Shown: positions 7,954 to 17,320 of the stretch, one piece after another
Layout of the letters: each line of letters opens with the position of its first letter
Position numbering within the stretch: the first letter of the stretch is position 1
Source: Candidatus Omnitrophota bacterium
GTDB lineage: Bacteria; Omnitrophota; Gorgyraeia; Zapsychrales; Fredricksoniimonadaceae
Assembly: GCA_013285735.1 (NCBI GenBank)
Contig: JABDGZ010000018.1
Location: 1 to 33,237, forward strand
DNA: 33,237 bases
Direction of reading: 5' to 3'
Notes under the pieces: generated by a model
Seen by the model: only the letters and a program-made list of their open reading frames with translations
Database searches by the model: none
What the model was told of the DNA's origin: nothing
Translations under genes and position numbers: made by a program

Positions 7954-10900
7954 GTAGTATGCGAGTTTGGCTGCATGCACAGCCGCCGCCACTGGAGAAG
8001 ATATTGCAGAATGTGCTGCTATCAAAAGAGCAGCAACTGTAACAGCAATCTTGCTGTTCATCGCAAGGTCGAGTCTTTTGGCTATCGGTGATAATTGTAT
8101 CTCCCCCAGGTTAACTTCTGGTGGGTTCGCTTTGAACGTATTCTTCCCTGTAAGTTGTAATCTTTGTGTATCCTCATTAAATTGGGCTTTCACTGTGAAC
8201 GGAAAATATGAATCGCTGTCAGCCCACCCTGTACCGTTCAAGATATCTTCTCGTCCCCAATTAACTTCTTCAACGCGTCCTTGGTCGCGTAAAAGATAAA
8301 TCCCCACATGTTGTTTAAATGAGCCCGAACGATTTAACACAAACACAAAAGGCCCAATCACACCAACATCTTCTAATGAGGTTACCAAGAGCCCTTCAAT
8401 TCTTGTCCCATTAAATGTTAGTTCATATTTTGTTATATGCTGCTCCACCTCTGGTCGGTAAACTGCTGATGCTAATACACCTTCTTTCCCATCTGCCGCA
8501 GTGACCGTTACTGAATGGAATTTATTAGCTGCTACAAAAGGCAACTGTACATTCAATGCAGGAACACTCGCCGGGGGATGCCAAATAGATGGCTTTTCCA
8601 TCTCCTTCATTGTCTCTGTATCACTGCCTGCTATTTGCAATCTAATTTGTCCTTCCGGCAGGTCTTTAAGAGCTCCTGTAATCCCTTCGGCATCGCCGAG
8701 CAATATAATTGCATCTGCTCCTTTTAAAAATGCCCCCCATACTTTTTCAGTCTCTGGCCCAACCCTTAATATTGTTACTTCATCCGTTATGATTGGTGAA
8801 TTTTTATATGTTTGAATCACCCGTTCATTACCATGCTTATCCAGAACGACAAGATCAAGAATGTGCGCGTTGGCATATATGGCATCTTCTCCCCAGGGAC
8901 CAACATCAACAGTTATTCTATGCTTCCCCTTTGGTTTTAGTGTTGCAAATTTCTTTTCTTCAAGCCTTTTGATAGCAGCAACGGGCAAGCCTAATTCGGG
9001 TTTATTCCTTAAAGAAAGAATCACCTCTTTTAGATAGGCCCGTTTTGAGATTTTTTCCAATTCACCCCAAACTGTATCGAATTTCTTTCCTTTCACCGCA
9101 GGAGGCCTGACAGGTGTTTGGCCTCTTCTAAAATAGATATAATCTCCGGACCTAGTCAAAATCCCTGTTTCTGCATCAGTAAAAATATCTATGGTTGGGG
9201 CACTTAAACCAAGTGTAGAAAGTTCATCTATCTTAACCTTACCGTCTGCCCAACCAATTTCACCAGCTTTATCAAGTTCATTAGGATCTAAAATACCATC
9301 TTCAGGCACATGAATCCCAGCTTCTTTAAAATAGGAACGCGGGAAACCTACGGCTTTAGGGTGTCCGTCAAATAAGAATTCAGGTTTTACTACATTAGGT
9401 CCTTTCATCGCAGCAATGTTTTCTAATCCGGAATTTAAAGCATTAATGATGACCCCATTGGATACTTCAAACCCTGATTGGCCATTATGCGCTGCCGTAT
9501 TCGCAATCACCACGACCCTCTTGCCTTGAGCACCTAGTGCCGCAACCTGACTCATGACAGCTTGTACATTCTGAGCGTTCACCTCCTCAAATCCAGCCAC
9601 TGCTCCTGTCATCGCTATATCGCGACCATGAACCTCTTGCATCCGTGCGATCGCTTCTTCTAAAGTAGGTAGATGGTCCCCGTCCCATTTCGCTTCATAT
9701 AGTCTGCGATAAGAAAGATTGCGATTATCATATAAAAATATTTTTGATTGCCCATTTCTCTCCCAATTAATATATAAAACTAAATTGCTTCTTCCACTAT
9801 CATTAGTCAAGTTATACGATTCCAAAATTTCAGCATCTCCTGGCCCACCGATTTTATTTCTAAGCTTTCCCGTATACTTAGTCCCAAACAATCTCATCGC
9901 CGCTAAAGGAGTTTGAGCAATTATAATTTCCACATATTTCCTAAAATTTATTCCTTCATAAGAACCTGTTGCATAGTCATGAAACAGTTGCCCATAATTT
10001 AAACCCTTCGCTTCAAGACGAGCCAAGGTTTCTGGGTCAAGAGAACCTCCCTCAACGGTCATCGACTGATCAGCAATTAAGCCAGCAACCCCAGCTCCTA
10101 CTGCCGTTGGACTATCCACTTGATGGATCTCTAGCTGGTCTGCTCGCTGAACAATTCCCAACTCAATAAGATGTTGTGTTACTCTTTCTTTATATTCTGG
10201 AGACAACCAATAGGTGCTGCCATCTACGACAAAAATGTATCTTCCTATTTCTTTAAGCACACTGCCATCGGGATCAGACTGTTTTAAACCAGCGCCAATT
10301 TCAGCTGCTGCATATTGGGCTGCCCGTGCCATCGTATTATCAAATACATCATAAATTTGCTGGGCCTCAGTTGGATTTGTTATTTCTGTTATTCCCAATT
10401 TATCAGTAATCAGCTTAACGCCTTGTACAGGATCTTTTGTAGACAGGACTGCTGTAATAAACTTGGAATCAAAAATCCATCTTTCATTTAATTTTGCAAG
10501 CATCTCGTGATTTTGAGAAAGATGTAAAAGCTGCAATCTAATCAATTCCCCTAAACCTTCCCCTGTAATCATCTTTTCAGATGGATTTGTTTGATCTGGC
10601 CCTGTAAGTAAATTCCAAAAATCCAGGTCCGTTTGAAACTTAAGCTCTTCAGGAATATCAATCCCGCCACCTTCACCATTTAAAATTTCTCCATTAGGCA
10701 TAACAATACAAAGATTAAATCCTGTGCCAATAATAACACCCAGCCTTGCCCCAATCACGGAAAGCAGCGCTGCTGTTGTATCATTCAGAAGACTATTAAC
10801 ATGGACAGCCAGAAGATCTTGACTGTTCAATGCCTTAGCTCTTCGCTCCACAGCTTTCTGAAGAACATCAGTAACATTCCCCTCAATAAGATTCCCAAAC

Positions 10901-13512
10901 CAACCTTTTGACGGGCGAAGCAAGTGTCCAACCGCTAGACCATTCTGCTTGATAGGAAAAGCAAAGGAAAAACCTGTTTTTATTTTTGAAGGTAAATCAA
11001 TTCCATTTTGACGGGCTTTAACCAAAAGATTGTCCATTTTTTCCGCGACAGCGTCGAAGACAGCATTAACATTGCTCTTGTCCAAATTGGGCACCTCTTT
11101 TTCCCAATTTAAATCTTCCTGAGCAAGTATCTCTATTTTACCATTCTTTACCCTGATTAAACGCAGATGTAAATTCGTCCCGCTAAAATCAATACCTATA
11201 GATATCCCTTCTTCACTGCCTGTTGATCCTGTAAGAAGAGTAGGTAACATGTGTTGACGACTGGCAGGTTCTTGCGCTGCCCAATAGCTAAATTGCTTGC
11301 CCAAATGATCCATCAGTTGCGCCAATTGTGTCGTAGTATACGGAACAACCACCGGCCCCGCCACCAACGCCTTGTCTCTCATTATCCCAAGCAATATTTC
11401 AAATTGTAAAATCAGATTATCGTCCAATTTTAAACTAGGGTTTGTATCATCGGCATTGTGCATCACATATGGTTGAGGAGCTCTAACTAGATTGTTTTCG
11501 TCAAATTCACCCTTGGGAAAAGCTCGATAAAGATCTTCATGAGATGCCTCTACAACCCCACCAGCCTTACCATCTCTTAAATAATAAACATTTAAAGTGT
11601 ATTGTTCATCCTTTCCAGCCACCTTGCTTAACAGATAAACAAAAGGCCCTACCACGCCAAAGATATCATCTTGACCTAGTGGTCTCGCGAAATTAAGACT
11701 GCCATTGAGAGAGAGTTGCTTACTTGTAAGTGTCATTACAACTGTACTCCCATCCGCTGCCACAAGGCGTTCAGTATACGGAGCAGTTCCATTAATTCTT
11801 CTAGTAGTAGGGACCTGTACCTTCATTTCCACGCCAGGAGTTCTGTCTGAAATATTTTCTTTACTAACAGACCATCCGTAATCGGTAGCTACACTTAACA
11901 GGACACGTTCTAACGGCGAGGATCTCTGATATTCTCCATAGAACAACTCATCTCCCAGCAAGGCCCGCCCGAGTCTGTTTAATGACTCTATTGGCTGTAC
12001 TGCCCTCTTTTTACCGTCGGCAGTCGTGACTGTAATACTGACAATTTTGTTGCCATCCCGCGTAAATTCAACTTGCTTTACAGGAGACAATCCTTTAGTC
12101 TCTTCACCAATTATTCCTCTGATTTCATCACTAACGGGCTGGCCCAAAGCAGTAAGCACCCTGGCCCGCCTGATAAGCGCATCCTTAGCGGAACGCAGAT
12201 CCGCTTTTGCCTGTATTACGCTTCTAAGGTCAAGTTCACTCATTCCATCCCATACCTTAATATTTAAACGTGGACTTTTTTCAGCACTCTGATACCTGAG
12301 TAAAGCATTTTCAAGCATCTTTTGGGCCATACCTATGGCTGTAGGTGGCGGGGCTTTTGCTTGCATCTCAAAGTCGCCGGACGCGGGTTTATTGAACACA
12401 AAACCAGTTGTTAGTGTTTCAAAATTAGAATCTTGCGTCTCTCCTTTCAAGAGAGGATATGCTTCACCTTCACCGTCGCTTTTTACATCTGTCGCAATGG
12501 CTAATACTCCACCAGAAAAATACTTCCTTGGTTCTGCTTGGCCGTTAACTGTATTGATATCTTCCTTTATATAGTTAAACACGCCCTTCTTATAGGCCTT
12601 AATATACTGCTGGTAGATGGCCTCTTTGACTGTTGGATCATTTAAATTGATGCCCTTGATCTTGGATTTATTTGCGTATACTTGATTAAGCAATGCTTCT
12701 TTAAGATTTTTCTTATACCAGCTGGCTAGAATAATGGAATGGAACATCTGGCGTAGATTAGCAAAGTTCTTTCCTGTATTGACTTCTTTTTCGAGTTCGG
12801 GCAGGACGATTTCTCGAATTATTTGGGAGCTTAAAGTATGTGTGTTCCCAGAAGGGAGAATAGTTGCATGTTTTTGTAATGCCAGGTAATCTTCTTCCAG
12901 CATGACTTTAAGATGGCTGGCGACCACAAACACGGTTTGATTGTGTTCGTATACTTCTGCACGGTCGGCCTTGATCCATACCTTATTAAAGGTATTCACC
13001 GGTATCTGGGTTGTTCCATACATCTCTTGGGCTTTGGCATAGACCCTGTCCCAGAATCTCTTGCCTAAATTCTTCTCAGGATATATTAGTGAAGCGGTGA
13101 TTTGTTTTAAGATATAGTCTTGCTCCAGAAGATCTTTCCCCATATCAGTCTGGCCTAAGGCTTCTGGGATCATCCTGGTCTTTTCATAGGGAGATAAATT
13201 AACCCACATATCACGATCAGGGATGGCTAAAGAGGCTAGAAAATACTTGATGAGCTTTTCACCTTCTTTCTTAAGCGGCTCGCCACTCATCTTGTCTTGG
13301 CCTATATCTACGATAAAATCAAACAGAAAGGGATTGTCTTTGTGTACGGTCAGGCCTTTGATCATCACCGGCTGATACGCAGGACTTAAATTGATCATCG
13401 TGCCTGGGGCTGGTAGATTTAAAATGGAATCGGCATGGGCTTGAGGCAGGGGGCCTAAGCTTGTCAGAAAAAAGCAAAGGATAACTGTCAAACTTAGAAG
13501 TTTTTTAAACAT
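7753..13512 (-). CDS. Giant modular exported protein, copy 3: eukaryotic-type hexokinase cargo
   Basis: 1919 residues. A signal peptide (1-27) is followed by the shared N-terminal module to PRKYFSGG (328-335). Residues 772-1147 resemble hexokinase (Hexokinase_1/2 family): GIDFSGTNLHLR (773-784, phosphate binding), GFSFAFPI, PSKGW (867-871), SLLNDTTAALLS with the expected catalytic Asp911, GVIIGTGFN, EKMITGEGLGELIRL (979-993), VDGSTYW and a final Gly-rich helix. A beta-rich domain with GPFVYLL...YYLRDG (about 585-690) recurs as GPFVFVL...YLLRDQG (about 1665-1790). Residues 1150-1640 are unrecognised. A hydrophobic helix (1821-1840) precedes the GGIDL tail (1854-1919). Bacterial glucokinases are normally of a different subgroup, and an exported hexokinase would lack its usual ATP supply, so sugar binding or periplasmic action should be kept open. 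The ATG has no clear ribosome binding site. Confidence 0.85.
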   Translation of the reverse strand: MFKKLLSLTVILCFFLTSLGPLPQAHADSILNLPAPGTMINLSPAYQPVMIKGLTVHKDNPFLFDFIVDIGQDKMSGEPLKKEGEKLIKYFLASLAIPDRDMWVNLSPYEKTRMIPEALGQTDMGKDLLEQDYILKQITASLIYPEKNLGKRFWDRVYAKAQEMYGTTQIPVNTFNKVWIKADRAEVYEHNQTVFVVASHLKVMLEEDYLALQKHATILPSGNTHTLSSQIIREIVLPELEKEVNTGKNFANLRQMFHSIILASWYKKNLKEALLNQVYANKSKIKGINLNDPTVKEAIYQQYIKAYKKGVFNYIKEDINTVNGQAEPRKYFSGGVLAIATDVKSDGEGEAYPLLKGETQDSNFETLTTGFVFNKPASGDFEMQAKAPPPTAIGMAQKMLENALLRYQSAEKSPRLNIKVWDGMSELDLRSVIQAKADLRSAKDALIRRARVLTALGQPVSDEIRGIIGEETKGLSPVKQVEFTRDGNKIVSITVTTADGKKRAVQPIESLNRLGRALLGDELFYGEYQRSSPLERVLLSVATDYGWSVSKENISDRTPGVEMKVQVPTTRRINGTAPYTERLVAADGSTVVMTLTSKQLSLNGSLNFARPLGQDDIFGVVGPFVYLLSKVAGKDEQYTLNVYYLRDGKAGGVVEASHEDLYRAFPKGEFDENNLVRAPQPYVMHNADDTNPSLKLDDNLILQFEILLGIMRDKALVAGPVVVPYTTTQLAQLMDHLGKQFSYWAAQEPASRQHMLPTLLTGSTGSEEGISIGIDFSGTNLHLRLIRVKNGKIEILAQEDLNWEKEVPNLDKSNVNAVFDAVAEKMDNLLVKARQNGIDLPSKIKTGFSFAFPIKQNGLAVGHLLRPSKGWFGNLIEGNVTDVLQKAVERRAKALNSQDLLAVHVNSLLNDTTAALLSVIGARLGVIIGTGFNLCIVMPNGEILNGEGGGIDIPEELKFQTDLDFWNLLTGPDQTNPSEKMITGEGLGELIRLQLLHLSQNHEMLAKLNERWIFDSKFITAVLSTKDPVQGVKLITDKLGITEITNPTEAQQIYDVFDNTMARAAQYAAAEIGAGLKQSDPDGSVLKEIGRYIFVVDGSTYWLSPEYKERVTQHLIELGIVQRADQLEIHQVDSPTAVGAGVAGLIADQSMTVEGGSLDPETLARLEAKGLNYGQLFHDYATGSYEGINFRKYVEIIIAQTPLAAMRLFGTKYTGKLRNKIGGPGDAEILESYNLTNDSGRSNLVLYINWERNGQSKIFLYDNRNLSYRRLYEAKWDGDHLPTLEEAIARMQEVHGRDIAMTGAVAGFEEVNAQNVQAVMSQVAALGAQGKRVVVIANTAAHNGQSGFEVSNGVIINALNSGLENIAAMKGPNVVKPEFLFDGHPKAVGFPRSYFKEAGIHVPEDGILDPNELDKAGEIGWADGKVKIDELSTLGLSAPTIDIFTDAETGILTRSGDYIYFRRGQTPVRPPAVKGKKFDTVWGELEKISKRAYLKEVILSLRNKPELGLPVAAIKRLEEKKFATLKPKGKHRITVDVGPWGEDAIYANAHILDLVVLDKHGNERVIQTYKNSPIITDEVTILRVGPETEKVWGAFLKGADAIILLGDAEGITGALKDLPEGQIRLQIAGSDTETMKEMEKPSIWHPPASVPALNVQLPFVAANKFHSVTVTAADGKEGVLASAVYRPEVEQHITKYELTFNGTRIEGLLVTSLEDVGVIGPFVFVLNRSGSFKQHVGIYLLRDQGRVEEVNWGREDILNGTGWADSDSYFPFTVKAQFNEDTQRLQLTGKNTFKANPPEVNLGEIQLSPIAKRLDLAMNSKIAVTVAALLIAAHSAISSPVAAAVHAAKLAYYGGIDLNTANGMQWKVSKDGKGVEMNINPAMLERIRREGLDNLSPVIFKMTPVTSIWPLVGLPAPVH
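12508..13512 (-). repeat. Shared N-terminal module of the giant proteins, copy 3
   Basis: This encodes residues 1-335, from signal peptide to KYFSGG (12508-12525). It is the most divergent of the four modules but keeps LPAPG, IKYFLASLAIP, WVNLSPYEK, LKQITASLIYPE, GTTQIPVNTFNKVW, LKVMLEEDYL and KKGVFNYIKED. Confidence 0.85.
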
Positions 13513-13748
13513 GGTGGATGATTTTTCGTTGATTGATAAATTTTTATTTTTTCTTAAATCTAGAGAGAAAACGCTAACTGGGACAAGGATAACATATATT
13601 TGGGACTTGTCAAATCTAAGAGGTGAAATGAAGAAGATGTAAGATATTGAAATATAAGATGTTGCGAATATGATAAAAAATACTGTGTTTTTATTTTAAA
13701 ATTAGTCACGAAATACGTCTCAGCTATGGACAGATACTAATGTGAACT
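13513..13748. other. Intergenic region upstream of copy 3
   Basis: 236 AT-rich bases between the coiled-coil gene stop and the copy 3 start. They contain a good promoter for copy 3 (listed separately) and an untranslated leader of about 70 bases. I see no tRNA, no strong hairpin with a T-run and no ORF worth calling. Confidence 0.6.
13586..13613 (-). promoter_or_regulatory. Sigma70-type promoter of giant protein copy 3
   Basis: The minus strand reads TTGACA (13608-13613), a 16-base spacer, then TATCCT (13586-13591). The -35 is perfect and the -10 matches 4 of 6. It lies about 75 bases before the ATG at 13512 and after the stop of the previous gene. Confidence 0.6.
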
Positions 13749-16715
13749 CTACTGATTATCAACAATTTGAGTGAGATTTACGCTTTGCCCGTTAGCTTCT
13801 AGTTTCTGGACTAGCACGTTGATCACCCTGCCTTGTTCATCAATTTTATCCAAAGCCTGTTTTAATTTTTCTCCAAGAGTATCTTTATAAGAAACTGATT
13901 TTAATTGATTCAGCCGTACTTGAAGCTCTCTGATTTGGGCATTAGCACTCTTTAATTGCACCTGCAAACTTGATGAAGCATTATTTTCATGGGCTTTAAC
14001 TTGGGATTCTTTCAAGAGCATTTTTAAACGGATCGTTTCTAAATTCTTATACTTCAAATCTTCATCCTTGTGATTAATTTCGTCTTGCGCATCTTGCAAT
14101 TGATCCTTCAAGCTTTGGAATTCCTGGGTCTGTTCCTTAAATTCTTTGGCATACTCATCAGCATTGGCCTTGACTTGAGCCAGTATTGCATCTTTTTGCT
14201 TTAACTGCTGGGTGGCCTTCTTCAAGCCTGTTCTAAGGAAGAGCATTTCATCACTGCTAGGCACGCCATCAAGCTTTTGGCGGACTTGTGTTAACTCAGC
14301 CCTAAGGCTTGCAATTACCTGTACTTGACTTGCACTGGTGGCTTGCAATCCATTTATTTTGTCCTGATATTCATTGATCTTCTCATCCATCATCTTCTGT
14401 TGCGCCATTGAACTATTTAAATCCTGGGCCTGAGCAGCCCTATCTTTATCACTTGTCTGCTCTTGCAAATCATACATATCTTTCTTAATCTTGACGACCT
14501 GTACCTCTTTTTCCTGTAAGCGTGCATTTAACTCAAGGATTTCACTTTCCAAATGGGCCTGATAATTTTTGGAAGAGAGCGCTTCTCCTAATTGCTCATT
14601 GTAGGCATTGTCCTTTGATTCCAATTTTTTCTGATAATCCCCTAATATCACGGTCGTTTTATTAGATTCAGCTATTTTATTTTCCAATTCTTCTTTTAAT
14701 AAATCTACCTTATCTTGCTGTGCCGCCAATTGTTGTTTCAAAGATTCTACATTTTCATTCGCCTCTTGGGCCCCCTGGAGCTGTTCCTGCATCGTGGTTA
14801 TCTGGTCCTCTTTGTCCTGAAGCTGGGCTTTTAAATCCTGAATTTGAAACACCAGAACACCCTGATTCCGTTCTTCAGTAATTTTATTTGCCAACTCTGT
14901 CTTTAACAATTCCACCTGCTGCTGGGTTTGGCCCAATTGGTTTTGTAGATCCTGCATGCGGCTTTCCCAAATCAGCGTCTGGGTTTGATGATAGGACATC
15001 AGTCCTTTAATTTTATTTTCCAGGGCCAGGGAATGCCGTTCAAAGATGGCATCCTGAGCTTTCACGAGATCGCTTTTTTCTTCGAGCAGAGCCGCTTCCT
15101 CTTGCTGTAAACCAATCAACTGTTGAGCCAACTTGACCCGATTGTCCAACTGCATAGAAGCATTGTGAAGATAAATTTCCTTGTTCGCACGATCATCTAA
15201 AATTGCCAAAATATCAGCTTTCATTTTGACGATTTGATTTTCTCTGTCTTGAAGCTGGTCCTTTAAATCCTGCTGTACCTGTGCTTGCTCCTGGTCACGT
15301 TTACTCTGCTGAGCAGTTATATTCGAAATTTCTGATTTTAACAAATCCACTTGTTGCCGGTTTTTCCGGGATAATTGCATGCTTGCTTGATTGGCCTGAT
15401 TTACCTCTGTAATTTTATTCTCAAGTTCTGATTTCAACAGATCCACTTGGCCCTGTTTCTCAGATAACTGCAAACCTAACCTGTTCACTTGATTCTTTAA
15501 GGAAACTATGGAGTTCTCAAATTGATCATAATCTTTAAAGCGCTGCGTAAAATCATCCTTGATATTTCGTACCTGATTTTGGACTTGCTGCATTGATAGT
15601 TGGCTTTGTTGAGAACCTAATTGATAATACTTTGCCTTATTTTTGGCAACAGCCAAAACCTGTTTTAACCAACGGATAGTTTCATCCTTGGCTTTCAAGT
15701 CAAGGTCCTGGCTGTTTACTTTATCCCTTAGGATCACGCCTGCGGCTTTTAGATTGGCATACAAAGGACCCTGGTCTTTTAATTGTTCAGATGCCTGGGT
15801 CAATTGATCTGCTTCTGACCTTATGCGCTCTTGCCTGGAAGTTAATTCATCAACCCGGGCCTCTAAAACAGCCACTTGTTTTTGTTGCTGCTTGATGATT
15901 TCTTCCTTACCGTCGGCATTCACGATGATCGGAGGTAATTCTACTTTATTCGTGGAAGATTTTAAAAGCCCTGCAGGCCTCCCTTGTAAGATAGATATCT
16001 CTTCTTTTTGATAATTAATAACCTCGTCCTTGGTCTTAGCTTCGCCTTGGACCTTGGCTAAATTATATTTTAGTTGCGCAATTTGCTGATCTTTTTCAGC
16101 TAGGATTGCATCATACTGGGCAATCCTGCGGTCCATCTCATTTAATTGTTGGGTGAGAAATTCAATTCTACTCGCTTGCTGCTGGCTTAATTTATCAAGA
16201 TTTTTATAGGTTGCTTCGTCCTTAAGCTTTTGGTTCAAGGTCTTCATCTCATCCTTGAGATCGGTCAGAATTTTATATTTTCCCTCAAGCACGTCTCGCT
16301 TTAATTCCAGGACCTGGCCAACTCCTTTAGAGTCATCGACATATTCAGTTAATTTTATTAAATCATGATACTTCGAAACTTTTTGGGCGTTCGTCATGAT
16401 ACTCACCCGGTCGCGCAGTAAAAGAGAATCCCGGTATTTAATCATCGTCTGATTAATTTGATCGAGTGTCGCATCCTGTTGACGGGCCAAGGCTGTATTG
16501 GTAAGTTTTTGATTTTCATCGACAAGTCCCCTGATCGCTAATTCCTGGTCGCGATTTATCCGGTCTTGCTCAATCATCTGATCATTTATTTCACTCAGAT
16601 CATTAGGTTGAACGATGATCGGCGAAATTTCAATGTTCTCGGTGGCCCAGCCTGCATGGACACCGCTGAGGCCAAAACAAGCAATCAAGATACCAATACC
16701 AAATTTTCTATTCAT
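13749..16715 (-). CDS. Exported long coiled-coil protein
   Basis: 988 residues. A short N-terminal signal peptide (about 1-24) is followed by almost continuous heptad-type sequence rich in Q, L, K, E and D, with very few Gly or Pro, predicting a long parallel coiled coil. A short unit recurs: VDLLKSELENKITE (424-437), VDLLKSEISNITAQ (456-469), VELLKTELANKITE (601-614) and VDLLKEELENKIAE (670-683), pointing to internal duplication. PPIIV-like text near residue 31 and at 261 breaks the coil. AAGGA precedes the ATG at a good distance. It lies nine bases after the stop of the gene at 16725, so the two form an operon. A structural, spacer or tethering role in the envelope is an inference; no enzymatic motif is visible. 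Confidence 0.85.
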   Translation of the reverse strand: MNRKFGIGILIACFGLSGVHAGWATENIEISPIIVQPNDLSEINDQMIEQDRINRDQELAIRGLVDENQKLTNTALARQQDATLDQINQTMIKYRDSLLLRDRVSIMTNAQKVSKYHDLIKLTEYVDDSKGVGQVLELKRDVLEGKYKILTDLKDEMKTLNQKLKDEATYKNLDKLSQQQASRIEFLTQQLNEMDRRIAQYDAILAEKDQQIAQLKYNLAKVQGEAKTKDEVINYQKEEISILQGRPAGLLKSSTNKVELPPIIVNADGKEEIIKQQQKQVAVLEARVDELTSRQERIRSEADQLTQASEQLKDQGPLYANLKAAGVILRDKVNSQDLDLKAKDETIRWLKQVLAVAKNKAKYYQLGSQQSQLSMQQVQNQVRNIKDDFTQRFKDYDQFENSIVSLKNQVNRLGLQLSEKQGQVDLLKSELENKITEVNQANQASMQLSRKNRQQVDLLKSEISNITAQQSKRDQEQAQVQQDLKDQLQDRENQIVKMKADILAILDDRANKEIYLHNASMQLDNRVKLAQQLIGLQQEEAALLEEKSDLVKAQDAIFERHSLALENKIKGLMSYHQTQTLIWESRMQDLQNQLGQTQQQVELLKTELANKITEERNQGVLVFQIQDLKAQLQDKEDQITTMQEQLQGAQEANENVESLKQQLAAQQDKVDLLKEELENKIAESNKTTVILGDYQKKLESKDNAYNEQLGEALSSKNYQAHLESEILELNARLQEKEVQVVKIKKDMYDLQEQTSDKDRAAQAQDLNSSMAQQKMMDEKINEYQDKINGLQATSASQVQVIASLRAELTQVRQKLDGVPSSDEMLFLRTGLKKATQQLKQKDAILAQVKANADEYAKEFKEQTQEFQSLKDQLQDAQDEINHKDEDLKYKNLETIRLKMLLKESQVKAHENNASSSLQVQLKSANAQIRELQVRLNQLKSVSYKDTLGEKLKQALDKIDEQGRVINVLVQKLEANGQSVNLTQIVDNQ

Positions 16716-16724
16716 AACACGTCC

Positions 16725-17210
16725 TTATTTTCCTGCAGATAGCACGGCCAGATTGGCCCGCATCTGCACTATTTGAGCTCTCAATTTCTCTATTATATGT
16801 CTTTGGGCCTCAATGGCCTTTTTCAAACTCTCCGTATCATTAACATCCACCGCAATCATAGGCTCTTGTTCTGACTTTGCAATCACTATATTATCTTGTA
16901 ATGATACCATGGGCTGAAATACGCGCGGCTGTAGGACAGAGTGTGTGACTGAAACAGGAATAGGAACAGACGCACGCCCCATATCCTTAAGATACTGCAA
17001 TGCCTGCGCTTGATGGGCATCATAGAATAAGACGCGATTAAAAACAGCACAAGCCTCATTAAAATCACCTCGGTCATAAAGCTTTTGGCCGTATTGCATC
17101 AAGGCGGTAACAGTCAAAAATCTCATCCCCTCCAGATTATTTTGAGCAAAAGATGGGCTGGCTAGACCTAGACATAAAACAAATATTAGAACAATTTTTT
17201 TCATACGCAT
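16725..17210 (-). CDS. Exported TPR-like protein with C-terminal helix
   Basis: Starting at the ATG at 17210 gives MRMKKIVLIF and a clean signal peptide ending around SFAQ. An earlier in-frame ATG at 17240 would add ten residues that spoil the signal, and AAGGTG sits just upstream of 17210. The protein is about 161 residues. A TPR-like helical pair (ALMQYGQKLYDRGDFNEACA, then FNRVLFYDAHQAQALQYL) is followed by a low-complexity linker. It ends in a helix of about 30 residues (ESLKKAIEAQRHIIEKLRAQ) that looks able to form a coiled coil. It is first in a two-gene operon with the long coiled-coil gene, so the C-terminal helix may pack against that protein; this is inference. Confidence 0.8.
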   Translation of the reverse strand: MRMKKIVLIFVLCLGLASPSFAQNNLEGMRFLTVTALMQYGQKLYDRGDFNEACAVFNRVLFYDAHQAQALQYLKDMGRASVPIPVSVTHSVLQPRVFQPMVSLQDNIVIAKSEQEPMIAVDVNDTESLKKAIEAQRHIIEKLRAQIVQMRANLAVLSAGK

Positions 17211-17250
17211 ATAACACCTTGCAACATAGCACTTTAACACATTCTCTTTA

Positions 17251-17275
17251 GTAAATAGTCATCGTCGCTATTTAC
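17251..17275. repeat. Perfect 8-bp inverted repeat in leader of the coiled-coil operon
   Basis: GTAAATAG (17251-17258) and CTATTTAC (17268-17275) form a perfect stem with a nine-base loop. It falls about 10-34 bases into the transcript expected from the promoter at 17292-17320. There is no T-run on either strand, so it is not a standard terminator. It could be a leader hairpin or an operator. Confidence 0.55.
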
Positions 17276-17291
17276 CAGTGTACGTTGGGCA

Positions 17292-17320
17292 AGTATACCA
17301 TCCACGAGGGTGAGTGTCAA
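17292..17320 (-). promoter_or_regulatory. Near-consensus sigma70 promoter of the TPR/coiled-coil operon
   Basis: The minus strand reads TTGACA (17315-17320), a 17-base spacer, then TATACT (17292-17297). This is the best promoter match I found. Its -35 overlaps the last bases of the upstream 92-codon gene, and transcription would begin near 17285, about 75 bases before the ATG at 17210. Confidence 0.75.

Noticed and set aside
13690-13705. AAAAAATACTGTGTTTTTAT as a terminator of the coiled-coil operon
   Set aside because: The stem would be almost pure A-T with no G-C core, so it is too weak to call.
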